From contig DJWE01000049.1 of NCBI GenBank assembly GCA_002441465.1, forward strand, positions 59,377 to 90,540: a DNA stretch of 31,164 nt, written 5' to 3'. This stretch comes from Propionibacteriaceae bacterium UBA6238. GTDB lineage: Bacteria; Actinomycetota; Actinomycetes; Propionibacteriales; Propionibacteriaceae. The position numbers and the translations under genes are program-made. The notes below the pieces were generated by a model. It was not told the DNA's origin. It saw nothing but the letters and a program-made list of their open reading frames with translations, and made no database searches. Below, in pieces: positions 6,230 to 14,054 of this stretch (position 1 is its first letter; the number at the start of each line of letters is the position of its first letter).

Positions 6230-7037
6230 GGGGGTCGTGGGCGTAAGCGTGGACGAATTCCGCCGGGGTGAGCGGACGGGCGTCCCAGCCGAGGCGCTCG
6301 GCCAGCCTCAGCAACTGGGGCGGCTCCACCGCGGCTCGGGCCAGCGCGTCCGGGTGCTCGAACACCTCTCGGGGGTCCCCGTCGGCCACGACCAGCCCTT
6401 CGGCCATGACCAGCACCCGGTCGAAGTGTTCGGCGCAGAAGTCCATGTCGTGGGTGATGGCGACCACCGTGCGTCCATCGTCGGCAAGGGCGTCCACGAT
6501 GCCGGCGACGAGTTCCACGCCGCGCGCGTCCTGCCCGGTGGTCGGCTCGTCGAGCACCACGATCGGGGTGCGCATCGCGAGCACCCCTGCCAGGGCGACC
6601 AGCTTGCGTTCGGCGAGCGAGAGCTGATGCGGGTGCGCGCCGGCCTGATCCTGCAGCCCAACCGCAGCCAACGCGGACGCGGCCCGCGCGGCCGCCTCCT
6701 CGGGTGAGCACCCCAGGTTGCGCGGCCCGAAGGCGACGTCGGCCGCGACCGTGCCCGCGAACAGCTGCTCGTCGGGGTTCTGGAACACGTACCCGACCTG
6801 GGCGGCGAGCTGGGCGATCGACCGGCCGTGGGCGGGAGTGCCGCCGACGAGCACCGTCCCCGAGCTGGGCTGGAGAATGCCGTTGAGGTGGCGGACCAGC
6901 GTGGTCTTCCCGGCACCGTTCCCACCGATGATGGCCACCCGCTCGCCGGACGCGACGCGCAAGCTCACCCCACGCACCGCCTCCACTCCGCCGAGGTAGC
7001 GGTGGTGCAGGTCGGCGACCTCGATGGCGATGCTCAC
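6207..7037 (-). CDS. ECF transporter ATPase (EcfA-type, non-canonical signature)
   Basis: A 276-aa ATP-binding subunit of an energy-coupling-factor importer. Walker A is GGNGAGKTT (about residues 38-46), the Q-loop is YVFQNPDEQLF, Walker B is IVVLDEPTTGQD, and a switch His lies in ITHDMDF. The signature reads LSLAERKLVALA instead of LSGGQ, while the partner ATPase has a normal LSGGQ, so the two sites of the heterodimer may not be equal. The GTG at 7037 overlaps the upstream ATPase stop by 4 nt; longer starts lie inside that gene. The C-terminal codons and stop lie in the second copy of a 31-bp repeat. Confidence 0.92.
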   Translation of the reverse strand: MSIAIEVADLHHRYLGGVEAVRGVSLRVASGERVAIIGGNGAGKTTLVRHLNGILQPSSGTVLVGGTPAHGRSIAQLAAQVGYVFQNPDEQLFAGTVAADVAFGPRNLGCSPEEAAARAASALAAVGLQDQAGAHPHQLSLAERKLVALAGVLAMRTPIVVLDEPTTGQDARGVELVAGIVDALADDGRTVVAITHDMDFCAEHFDRVLVMAEGLVVADGDPREVFEHPDALARAAVEPPQLLRLAERLGWDARPLTPAEFVHAYAHDPRTLGDGS

Positions 7038-7879
7038 CGTGGCCCTCCGCCGAAGAAGCCGACCGCCTCGTCGAAGGAGACCGGCAACGGAACGGCCACC
7101 GGCCCGAGGCCCCGGTCGCGGGCGAGGCGACCGGTTCGGGTGTACCGGGTCGCCCCGACACCCCACTCGTCGGTGCGCGGATCCGCCAGGACCTCACCGG
7201 GCTGACCGGACGCGACGATCCGCTGGCCGGCGAGGACGTGCAGCCGGTCGGCGTGGGCGTGCAGCAGTTCCAGCTTGTGCTCGAAGATCACGATGGTGCA
7301 CCCGGACTCGCGCAGCTGGGAAAGGACGCCGAACACCATCCGGGTGCCGGCCGGATCGAGCTGCGAGGTGGGCTCGTCCAGCACCAGGACGGGCGGACGC
7401 AACACGAGCATGGACGCGATCGCGACCAGCTGCTGCTGGCCGCCGGAGAGCTCGTAGGGAGAGCGGTCCAGCAACTGCGTGATCCCGAGCAGATCGGCCA
7501 CCTGCGTCACTCGATCGGCCATCTCCTCGCGTGCGGTGCCGAGGTTCTCCAGGCCGAAGGCAAGCTCGCCGCGCACGGTGTAGCGCGCCCCCGAGATCTG
7601 GTTGAACGGGTTCTGGATCACCAGGCCCACCTGCCGAACGCAGGCTGAGAGGCTCAGCCCGGCGAGGTCGCGTCCGGCGATCACGACGGAGCCGCTCAGC
7701 TCGCCGCCGTCCACGTGCGGGATGAAGCCGGACAGGATCTTCGCCAGGGTGGTCTTGCCGGCTCCGGACGCCCCGACCACGCCGGCGATGGTGCCCGGCT
7801 CCACCCGCAGGTCGGCATGTTCGAGCACGAACCGCTCGGCGCCGGGGTAGGCGTAGCAGACGTCGGCCAGCTCGATCAC
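7034..7879 (-). CDS. ECF transporter ATPase (EcfA'-type, canonical)
   Basis: The second 281-aa ATPase of the ECF module. It has Walker A GASGAGKTT, Q-loop LVIQNPFNQI, a standard signature YELSGGQQQLVAIA, Walker B VLVLDEPTSQLDP, and the switch His in IFEHKLEL. The start is GTG at 7879, which overlaps the EcfT stop in a GTGA junction; its own stop overlaps the next ATPase start in the same way. These two overlaps link T, A' and A tightly and suggest balanced expression of the complex. The C-terminus (VSFDEAVGFFGGG) extends beyond the nucleotide-binding domain. Confidence 0.93.
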   Translation of the reverse strand: MIELADVCYAYPGAERFVLEHADLRVEPGTIAGVVGASGAGKTTLAKILSGFIPHVDGGELSGSVVIAGRDLAGLSLSACVRQVGLVIQNPFNQISGARYTVRGELAFGLENLGTAREEMADRVTQVADLLGITQLLDRSPYELSGGQQQLVAIASMLVLRPPVLVLDEPTSQLDPAGTRMVFGVLSQLRESGCTIVIFEHKLELLHAHADRLHVLAGQRIVASGQPGEVLADPRTDEWGVGATRYTRTGRLARDRGLGPVAVPLPVSFDEAVGFFGGGPR

Positions 7880-8655
7880 AGCAGCTCCTGCACCAGCGGC
7901 ACCACCACGGCCGCCGCCGCGAGCGCCGCCATGAGCCAACGTGCCAGTCGTTGCCCCGGAGAGTCGGGAACGGCCTCGAGCGCGGTGCGCCGGACCGTCG
8001 AACCGAACCCGCGCGCCTCCATGGCCGTGCCGCGTTCCTCGACGTCGGTGAACATGCCCAGGACCAGCGGGCCGAGCAGCGGCAGCATCACCCGGACTCG
8101 GCGCAGCGGACTGCGCGGGATCGCCAGTCCGCGGGCCTGCTGGGCGAGCAGGATGCCGTCCGCGCGGGTCCGGAAGGACGGGATCAGCTGCAGGGTCGAG
8201 GAGATGATGTAGCTGAACTTCGGTGACAGGCCGTGCTCGGTGAGCGCCGACATCAGGTCACCGGGGTGAGTGGTCACCACGAGCAGGACGGAGGCGAGGA
8301 CCAACGCGACGATCCGCGCACCCGTGTTCAGCGCGAACGTCAGACCCTCCGCGGTGAGGCTGAGCGCACCCCACTGCCACACCACCGTCCGTCCGCCCGG
8401 AAAGGTGAACCCCTGCACCAGCACCAGCACGAGCACGATCGGCAGCAGGATCCGTCCGCCGATCCCGGCCAGCGCGCGGGCGCGGCGCGCCACGATCGCG
8501 GCCGGCACCAGGATCGCGACCACGACGATCGCCGAGGTCCACCACTGCGGCAGCGCGAACACGATCACCAGGATCGAGAGCAGCGCGACCAGCTTGGTCA
8601 CCGGGTTGAGCCGGTGAACCGGTGAACCGGTGTCGACGAACAGGGCCGGGGCCAT
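7876..8655 (-). CDS. ecfT: ECF transporter transmembrane coupling subunit EcfT
   Basis: A 259-aa membrane scaffold that joins the two ATPases to the substrate-binding S component. It has the two Ala-Arg-Gly coupling motifs typical of EcfT, AQQARGLA (about 174-176) and MEARGFG (about 214-216), each at the end of a coupling helix. Membrane segments include about 20-50, 66-85, 108-130 and the C-terminal LARWLMAALAAAAVVVPL. The N-terminus DTGSPVHRLNPVTKL is also typical of EcfT. It starts with ATG 8 nt after the S-component stop. Confidence 0.93.
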   Translation of the reverse strand: MAPALFVDTGSPVHRLNPVTKLVALLSILVIVFALPQWWTSAIVVVAILVPAAIVARRARALAGIGGRILLPIVLVLVLVQGFTFPGGRTVVWQWGALSLTAEGLTFALNTGARIVALVLASVLLVVTTHPGDLMSALTEHGLSPKFSYIISSTLQLIPSFRTRADGILLAQQARGLAIPRSPLRRVRVMLPLLGPLVLGMFTDVEERGTAMEARGFGSTVRRTALEAVPDSPGQRLARWLMAALAAAAVVVPLVQELL

Positions 8656-8662
8656 CGGCCGC

Positions 8663-9484
8663 TCACCCGGCGGACGTCGTGGGAGTCCGGGTCAGCGGTC
8701 CCTTGCCGAACACCCGGTAGGTGCGCGCGAACGGGAACCGTTGCAGGAAGCGGGCGGGCAGCGCTGCGATCAGGATCCCCACCACCGTGAAGGTGATCGC
8801 CTTGTCCAGCGGGTCGTACAGCAGGCCCTGAAGCGTGGTGGCCTCGAGCAGCGAGCGGCCCATCGCCTGAAATGCGCCGACGATCGCGCCCGCGCTGCCA
8901 CCGGTCGCGCCGCCGAAGACGAACGCCGCGATCGGCGCGGAGACCATGGCCGTGACGAAACCGGTGAGCACGCCCGCGAGCGGGGGCAGGTACACGTGGC
9001 GGAACACGCCGGCCCGGGCGGCGAGGCCGGCCAGGACCGCGATCACGACCTGCACGACCGCGAACGGCAGGGGGATCGGGGTGAGCGTGAGGCCCCAGAT
9101 CACGTTGGAGAGGATGCCGGTGACCACGCCGGCCGCGGGCCCGGCGAGAACCGATACCAGGACCGTTCCGATCGAGTCCAGGTACACCGTCAGGCTGAGC
9201 GTGGAGACGATCTGGCCGGCCACGATGTTGAGGGCGATCGCCACCGGGATCATCGCGATCACCGCGGTTGGTATCTGGCGGACGGACCCGGCGGCGATCA
9301 GCACCGCACCCACCAGGTACCCGGCCATGGCGATCAGGCCGGCGCGGCTCGTGCCCGACGCGGCGATCTCCGCGGGCTGGCTGAGGATGAGGTAGCTGTA
9401 GGTCGCGGCGATGAGGATCGCGCCGGCGACGACCAACAGGCGATCGCGCGTCCGGTGGGGATCGACAGCGATGGGGTCCGACAT
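8663..9484 (-). CDS. ECF transporter S component (probable nucleoside or related substrate)
   Basis: A 273-aa integral membrane protein and the substrate-specificity subunit of the ECF importer. Hydrophobic segments cover most of the length, including LLVVAGAILIAATYSYLIL near the N-terminus. The central motif LDSIGTVLVSVLAGPAAG followed by LSNVIWGL resembles S components of the COG4720-like group. The C-terminal tail is basic. The ATG is preceded by a strong GAGGAGG. Substrate is inferred only from context: the gene lies between the ECF core and a nucleoside hydrolase, so a nucleoside, base or modified nucleoside is likeliest. Confidence 0.85.
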   Translation of the reverse strand: MSDPIAVDPHRTRDRLLVVAGAILIAATYSYLILSQPAEIAASGTSRAGLIAMAGYLVGAVLIAAGSVRQIPTAVIAMIPVAIALNIVAGQIVSTLSLTVYLDSIGTVLVSVLAGPAAGVVTGILSNVIWGLTLTPIPLPFAVVQVVIAVLAGLAARAGVFRHVYLPPLAGVLTGFVTAMVSAPIAAFVFGGATGGSAGAIVGAFQAMGRSLLEATTLQGLLYDPLDKAITFTVVGILIAALPARFLQRFPFARTYRVFGKGPLTRTPTTSAG

Positions 9485-9529
9485 GGTGCCTCCTCGGTTT
9501 CCGGCGGTGGATGGATGGCTGGGGACGGC

Positions 9530-10573
9530 TCAGCCGACGCGCCGGGCCAGGGCGCCGACTCGTTCGATGGTGCGGCGGAAGAACTCCTCGGGGTCGGTGT
9601 CGACCACGATCTCCGCGTTGGCCGGACGCCCCCACATGCCCTGCCAGTCGGCAACCGTCTGGCCGCGGGTCACGGTGCCGGCGAGTTCGACGTCGACGGT
9701 CGCCGGCCGCGTCCGGGCCAGGGACGGGTCGAGTGCCACGGCTGCGGCGAACGGGTCGTGCATGTGGGCAACGTATCCGCCCTGGTCGTAGGCGTGGTGG
9801 AACTCCATGTAGAACCGCACCGCGTCGCTGAAGTGACGGACGATCGCGTTCGAACCCCTGGAGCGGGTGCCGGGCGGATCGGCCAGGGAGAGAGACTCCT
9901 CGGGAGTGGACCCCGCCGCGCGACCCAACGCCTGGACGTGAGCCGGGGTCATCGCGATCCGTTCGGTCACATCCAGCGCACAGATCACCGGCCGGCGCGG
10001 CGCCGGCACCACAGAGAACGCGTCGAAGACGATCTTGGCGGCCTCCGGGTCGACGGAGATGTTCCACTCGACCGTCGGCCGGGTGTTGCCGGCGTGGTTG
10101 AAGGCGCCGCCCATGACCACGATCCGGTTCAGCAGCAGGGGGAGGTCCGGTTCGAGCTTGATCGCCACGGCCAGATTGGTCAAAGGACCGGTGATCAGCC
10201 CGGTGATCTCTCCGGGCCGCGAACGGGCCGCCTCGATCCACACCTGGCTGGCGTGGCGATCCGAGATCCGCCGCGACGGGACGGGCAACTCGGCGTACCC
10301 GAGACCTTGGGGGCCGTGGGTCTCCTCCGTGGTGACCAGCGGTTGCAGCAGCGGCACCTCGGCGCCGAGGGCGACCTCCACGTCCGCGTAGTCGCACAGC
10401 TCGAGCCAGGCGAGGTTATTGATCGCGACCTGGCGCGCGTCCACGTTGCCCGCGGTGCAGGTGATACCGAGCAGTTCGGCCTCGGGGCTGGCGATCAGGT
10501 ACAGCAGCGCGAGCGAGTCATCGATGCCGGTGTCGACGTCGAGGAGGAGCGGGACGGTTCGGTGGGTGTCCAT
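9530..10573 (-). CDS. Nucleoside hydrolase (IunH family)
   Basis: Hydrolyses the N-glycosidic bond of ribonucleosides to free base and ribose. The 347-aa protein starts with the calcium-binding signature DVDTGIDD (residues 12-19) and has other family regions (TCTAGNVDARQVAINN, MGGAFNHAGNTRPTVEWN, DPEAAKIVF, HDPFAAAVALDP). It is the first gene of the ECF operon, 45 nt before the S component, so import and hydrolysis are probably coupled. The exact substrate cannot be told from sequence; queuosine-type hydrolases (QueK) belong to this superfamily and also occur with ECF importers, which is a second option. Only a weak GAAAG ribosome site is seen. Confidence 0.9.
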   Translation of the reverse strand: MDTHRTVPLLLDVDTGIDDSLALLYLIASPEAELLGITCTAGNVDARQVAINNLAWLELCDYADVEVALGAEVPLLQPLVTTEETHGPQGLGYAELPVPSRRISDRHASQVWIEAARSRPGEITGLITGPLTNLAVAIKLEPDLPLLLNRIVVMGGAFNHAGNTRPTVEWNISVDPEAAKIVFDAFSVVPAPRRPVICALDVTERIAMTPAHVQALGRAAGSTPEESLSLADPPGTRSRGSNAIVRHFSDAVRFYMEFHHAYDQGGYVAHMHDPFAAAVALDPSLARTRPATVDVELAGTVTRGQTVADWQGMWGRPANAEIVVDTDPEEFFRRTIERVGALARRVG

Positions 10574-10875
10574 GCGGTCTTTCGGATGCGGGCTGGATCA
10601 GCGACGTGTAGGTCGGTGGCGACGTGCCGTGCCCACCCGCGATGGACGCTGGCAGGCTCGGGTCTCGACCACCGCTGCGGCGCGGGTGTGGTGTCGATCG
10701 GTCCAGGCCAGGCGCTCCTCGTCGCAGCCGGCCGCCGTCGGGCCGGGGCACCACCATACAAAAGGCCTCTCCCGCAAGGCCAGAACGAGCCCGGACCACC
10801 GCACCGCGGCGCCATTAGTTCGACACTCCGCCGGGGGTGAGCCGCAAGGCGGGGCGCGGCCAATACGGTTCGGAT
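10574..10875. other. Divergent intergenic region, nucleoside hydrolase / GlpR-like gene
   Basis: This 302-nt stretch separates the start of the ECF operon from the GlpR-like gene. I see a short GGCC (10763-10766) / GGCC (10777-10780) hairpin and the -10 box TACGGT at 10864-10869 for the rightward gene. There is no convincing -35, riboswitch core or additional reading frame. It presumably carries the ECF operon promoter, which I could not locate. Confidence 0.5.
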
Positions 10876-10876
10876 G
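10864..10876 (+). promoter_or_regulatory. -10 box for leaderless GlpR-like gene
   Basis: TACGGT (10864-10869) is followed after 6 nt by GTG (10876). This favours the 10876 start over the GTG at 10837 and matches the spacing at other leaderless genes of the window. Confidence 0.5.
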
Positions 10877-11604
10877 TGGGCACAACCGGGCTGATCTTCG
10901 CTGCGATCGCAGCGTTGTGGCTCATGTACCTCGTGCCCTACTTCCTGCATCATCGCGGCGACGACCGGGTCGAGGAGTCCGCCGTCCAGATCCCGTTCAC
11001 CCCGTCGGTGACGATCGTGCGCAGCGGGACGTCGCTGGCCGAGGCGGATCCGGGCACGAGCGCCGAGGTGTCCACCCCGCTCACCCGACGGGCGCAGCTG
11101 CGCGAGTTGCACCTGTGCGACCTGCAGGCCGCACAGCGGCGTCGCCGGGTCCTGATCTTCCTGCTTCTGGTCCAGGTGATCGTCGGCGGACTGGCCGTCG
11201 TCGGCATCGGAGCGTGGTGGGGCGCGGTGATCCCGGCGGGGCTGATCGTGGTCTTCTTGATCGTGGCCCGCTTCAGCGTCCGCGCGATGCGGGCCGACCT
11301 CGCGGTCAGGGCGGCGTCGATCCGCGATTGCGCGGACGAGCAGACCGTCGCGATCTCGCTCACCGCCGAGGACATCGCCGAGCACGAGCACTCGATCGAG
11401 CTGAGCATCCCGGTGACAGCGGTCGCGTCGCTGTGGGATCCGATCCCGATCACCAGGCCGACCTACGTGTCCACGCCGCTCGCGCCGCGCACCGTCCGCA
11501 CGATCGACCTTTCGGCGCCGCTGCCCACGCCGGGCCGGATTCCGGTGACGGCCGACCCGATCGATCCTCCCGCCGAGCCGGACGCTCAGGCCGACGTCGG
11601 CTGA
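10876..11604 (+). CDS. glpR: Membrane protein resembling GlpR (receptor of the gephyrin-like protein Glp)
   Basis: A 242-aa protein. It has an N-terminal membrane helix ending in WLMYLVPYFLHHR and a cytoplasmic-looking linker with a basic stretch LQAAQRRRR. A central double membrane segment follows (VLIFLLLVQVIVGGLAVVGI and AVIPAGLIVVFLIVARF), then a Pro-rich tail. This layout and the LVP-xxx-HR ending of helix 1 resemble Rv0996/GlpR, which follows rimJ in mycobacteria and binds Glp at the membrane. Here it lies 4.8 kb from rimJ, on the same strand, with an ECF cassette in between. The start at GTG 10876 is chosen because of the TACGGT-N6 box. Orthology is inferred from topology and synteny, not from an alignment. 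Confidence 0.6.
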   Translation: MGTTGLIFAAIAALWLMYLVPYFLHHRGDDRVEESAVQIPFTPSVTIVRSGTSLAEADPGTSAEVSTPLTRRAQLRELHLCDLQAAQRRRRVLIFLLLVQVIVGGLAVVGIGAWWGAVIPAGLIVVFLIVARFSVRAMRADLAVRAASIRDCADEQTVAISLTAEDIAEHEHSIELSIPVTAVASLWDPIPITRPTYVSTPLAPRTVRTIDLSAPLPTPGRIPVTADPIDPPAEPDAQADVG

Positions 11605-11619
11605 GCCGCTGCTTCCGGG

Positions 11620-12072
11620 TCAGTGCGACGGCGTCTCGGCGTCGTCGTCACCCTCACGCGAGATGCGATCGTGGACGCGTCGGCTCCTACGGGCGGCCAG
11701 CGGCGGTTCCACGCGCGCATCGGTCCGTCCGGTTTCCTGAGCGCGGAGCCGGGCCAGGCGCTTGGCCAGAATCCCCAGCAGTGCCTCGTCGGAGAGCCGG
11801 TCGTAGTCGACGTCGACGATCGCGAGCCGGTCGACAGGTACGCCGAGCGACTCGGCCGCCCTGGCGATGAAGGCGGTCTCACCGACATCGGGGAACGCTC
11901 GCGCGAGCGCGGCGACGGTGGTGTCGTCCACCATTCGGCCGAGCGCGGTCTTGCGGTCGTCGAGGAGTTGGTGGATGTGCTGACGGCTCAAGCCGCTGGC
12001 GCGCTCCAGCTCAGGTCTGGTCATGCTGCGCCCGTCCATCAGGTCCTGGATGAACCGTCCCAGTGCATGCAT
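11620..12072 (-). CDS. XRE-type HTH transcriptional regulator
   Basis: A 150-aa protein with an N-terminal helix-turn-helix of the Xre/Cro fold (MTRPELERASGLSRQHIHQLLDD, residues 17-39, given here in part as LERASGLSRQHIHQLL). A second helical region follows (FIARAAESLGVPVDRL and LSDEALLGILAKRLARL), and the tail is charged and Arg/Asp-rich. There is no enzymatic domain. The ATG is preceded by GAAAGTGAAG. It is divergent from a second small HTH gene, and the space between has several TTGAC/GTCAA half-sites, so it may repress itself and the neighbour. The target is unknown. Confidence 0.8.
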   Translation of the reverse strand: MHALGRFIQDLMDGRSMTRPELERASGLSRQHIHQLLDDRKTALGRMVDDTTVAALARAFPDVGETAFIARAAESLGVPVDRLAIVDVDYDRLSDEALLGILAKRLARLRAQETGRTDARVEPPLAARRSRRVHDRISREGDDDAETPSH

Positions 12073-12086
12073 CGCTTCACTTTCGG

Positions 12087-12263
12087 GTCAAGTTGCCGCC
12101 CCCGTGCTGCGTCAAGCGGCATCACGGACAAGCCTCGCACAGATATGTCAACCGCGCTGGGAGCGGGCGATCCCGCAGGCACAAGGAGCGCGGCAGTAAG
12201 TGGGCTGAGGTTGGTTGACTTCGTGTCAAGCCGGGGCTCGCGAGAGGTCTCGTATGGATTGAC
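12087..12263. promoter_or_regulatory. Cluster of TTGAC/GTCAA half-sites incl. palindrome
   Basis: GTCAA occurs at 12087, 12111, 12147 and 12225, and TTGAC at 12215 and 12259, all between two divergent HTH genes. The pair at 12215-12229 forms a perfect palindrome TTGAC-TTCGT-GTCAA. Several copies may be operator half-sites for one of the HTH proteins; TTGAC could also act as a -35 element, but no well-spaced -10 was found. Confidence 0.4.
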
Positions 12264-12316
12264 GAATGGTAAAGTTGTGCCGGTCAGGCCGACACCCCAC
12301 ATCGAAAGGCCGACGG

Positions 12317-12538
12317 ATGAGGCTCCGTGATCCCCAGCTGCTCGCGGACTACATGAAACTGCGCGATTTCACCCAGGCGCGGCTCGCGCGATCCGCGGGT
12401 TGCAGTCGTCAGTTCGTGTGGCAGCTGCTCAACGACCCGAACAAGCGCACCTGCGGGAGCGAGGTGGCTGCCCGGATCGAGGAGGCGCTCGCCGTGCTCC
12501 CGGGCACGATCTTCGCGCTCCCGGGCCTCGAATCCTGA
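12317..12538 (+). CDS. Small Cro-like HTH protein
   Basis: A 73-aa protein of which most is one helix-turn-helix (DFTQARLARSAGCSRQFVWQ, then LL), followed by a short helix of AARIEEALAV type and an FALPG end. Such single-domain proteins are frequent in actinobacterial chromosomes and actinophages, where they act like Cro. The ATG at 12317 is chosen because AAAGG lies just upstream and the HTH starts normally; an upstream in-frame start would add a basic unstructured stretch. It is divergent from the larger XRE-type gene, and both may work on the shared intergenic sites. No other phage gene is seen. Confidence 0.75.
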   Translation: MRLRDPQLLADYMKLRDFTQARLARSAGCSRQFVWQLLNDPNKRTCGSEVAARIEEALAVLPGTIFALPGLES

Positions 12539-12552
12539 CCTTTCCTCGGCGG

Positions 12553-13323
12553 TCAGGGGCCCGGCCGGAGCCACTGCAGCACTACGGCGAGTTCCTCGCG
12601 CAGATAGTTGGGCGGCCAGAAGTACCACGGGGTCCGGCTGCTCACGTGGGTCGCGACCAGGCCGGTCGCCGTGGCGATCCGCCCGGCTCGATAGACATGG
12701 AACTCGTCGGTGACGAACGCGACCGTGTAGCCGGCCGGGAGACGGGCGTCCAGCAGGACCTTCGAGAACGCGAAGTTCTGCTCGGTCGAGGTGGCGCGAT
12801 CCTCGACCACGATGTCGTCACCGGGCACCCCGTGACCGAGCAGGTACTGCTGCATGGCGGTGGCCTCGGGCAGATCCTCCTGGAGACCCTGCCCGCCGGA
12901 CACGACGATCAGCGCGGACGGGTTGCGCGCGTGGTAGTCGAGGGCCGCGTCCAGCCGTCCGGTCAGGGTGCGGGAGAGCTCGCGGCCGTGCACCGCGGCG
13001 CCGAGCACGATCACCGCGTCCTCGTCGTAGCGGGCGTCGTCCCTGCTCCCGGTCGCGGCCAGGAAGGCCGCCATCCCGACCAGGGTCGCGCAGACGAGCA
13101 GCGCGACCGCGCTGATCCATCTGCGCCCCTGCCGGGGGAGCCACCAACCCCAGGCGAGGCAGCCAAGCCCGACCAGCGCGGTCATCGCCGTGCCGACGGT
13201 CAGGTTGGCGGTGATCGCCAGCCAGCCGGCATTGGCGAGAAGGGCGGCCCCGGCGAGCAACAGCACTGTGCGCGCCAGGCCGCGGCGCCAGCCGTCGCGG
13301 ACGTTCGGGCGGGTGAGCTGCAC
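12553..13323 (-). CDS. YdcF/DUF218-family membrane protein
   Basis: A 256-aa protein with about four N-terminal membrane segments (TVLLLAGAALLANAGWLAI, VGTAMTALVGLGCLAWGW, WISAVALLVCATLVGMAAF) and then an extracytoplasmic or cytoplasmic DUF218 domain. The domain shows AVIVLGAAVHG, LTGRLDAALDYH, LIVVSGGQG, EATAMQQYLLGHGVPGDDI, and STEQNFAFSK. Members include SanA and YdcF and are linked to envelope barrier function; the exact reaction is unknown. The GTG at 13323 lies 6 nt after a minus-strand TATCGT box, which suggests a leaderless mRNA and argues against longer starts that run into the divergent GNAT gene. Confidence 0.85.
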   Translation of the reverse strand: MQLTRPNVRDGWRRGLARTVLLLAGAALLANAGWLAITANLTVGTAMTALVGLGCLAWGWWLPRQGRRWISAVALLVCATLVGMAAFLAATGSRDDARYDEDAVIVLGAAVHGRELSRTLTGRLDAALDYHARNPSALIVVSGGQGLQEDLPEATAMQQYLLGHGVPGDDIVVEDRATSTEQNFAFSKVLLDARLPAGYTVAFVTDEFHVYRAGRIATATGLVATHVSSRTPWYFWPPNYLREELAVVLQWLRPGP

Positions 13324-13378
13324 AGGCCAACGATAGGTCGAGGTTGCGGCCCGGACCGGACGGGCCTTGGATAGGCCC

Positions 13379-13909
13379 ATGCCGAGTGCCCCTCCCGATC
13401 GGGTCGAGTTCGCCCGCGGAGTACTGACCAGGGTGCGGGAGGCCGACGTGCCCGCGTTCATCGACGTGGCTGCGGCGAACGCGGTGCACCTGCGCGAGTG
13501 GATCCCCTGGGGCGACGACCCGGCGTACCGCAGCGAACGCCTGGGTGGCGCGCCCGCGGACTGGGTGGAGCATCGCGCGTACCTCTACGCGCTGCGGCCG
13601 ACCGAGGACGGCCCGGTGATCGGCGGCTTCAGCCTGCACCGCCGGGTGGGCCCGGACGGTCTGGAGATCGGCTACTGGCTGGACCAGGCACACACCGGGA
13701 CGGGGCTGGCGACCGAGGTCGCCAGAGTCCTCACCGAGGTCGCGTTGGCGCTGCCCGAGATCGAGCGGGTCGAGATCCACACCGACGAGGGCAATGCGCG
13801 GAGCGCGGCCGTCCCGCAGCGCCTCGGCTACCGCCTGGCCCGGGTGGACCCCTTCGAGCCCCGTACGCCGACCGAGACCGGACGGCTGCAGGTCTGGGTG
13901 ACTCCCTGA
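13379..13909 (+). CDS. GNAT N-acetyltransferase (RimJ/RimL-like)
   Basis: A 176-aa acetyltransferase with the GNAT core: GLEIGYWLDQAHTGTGLATE carries the acetyl-CoA pyrophosphate loop (TGTGLA). It is followed by the helix VARVLTEVALALPEI and the strand RVEIHTDEGNARSAAVPQRL. N-terminal GVLTRVREADVPAFIDVAAA and HLREWIPW fit the RimJ/RimL type. The ATG at 13379 is used; a TTG four codons upstream would also be in frame. It is divergent from the YdcF gene with a 55-nt gap. Substrate is not inferable. Confidence 0.88.
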   Translation: MPSAPPDRVEFARGVLTRVREADVPAFIDVAAANAVHLREWIPWGDDPAYRSERLGGAPADWVEHRAYLYALRPTEDGPVIGGFSLHRRVGPDGLEIGYWLDQAHTGTGLATEVARVLTEVALALPEIERVEIHTDEGNARSAAVPQRLGYRLARVDPFEPRTPTETGRLQVWVTP

Positions 13910-14054
13910 CGCCGTGAGCCGGGCCACTCGACGGTGGACCGGCCGTGGCACCGGGGCCGCGGATGGGTACAAGTGACCGCAGCCGGGCGGACCGAACCGG
14001 CCTAGCCTGCTGGGAGGGACCCGGCCGCGGGTGCCGGGCCCGGGGAGGTGTCCC

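Noticed and set aside
8610..8632. Tandem CCGGTGAA repeats as an operator
   Set aside because: They lie within the coding start of EcfT and read as conserved N-terminal residues.
10763..10780. GGCC hairpin followed by TTTTG on the minus strand as a terminator
   Set aside because: Stem of only 4 bp, and no gene upstream on that strand that would need it.
8630..10840. Long plus-strand open frame opposite the ECF and nucleoside hydrolase genes
   Set aside because: Shadow frame over recognised minus-strand genes; no domain or start signal.
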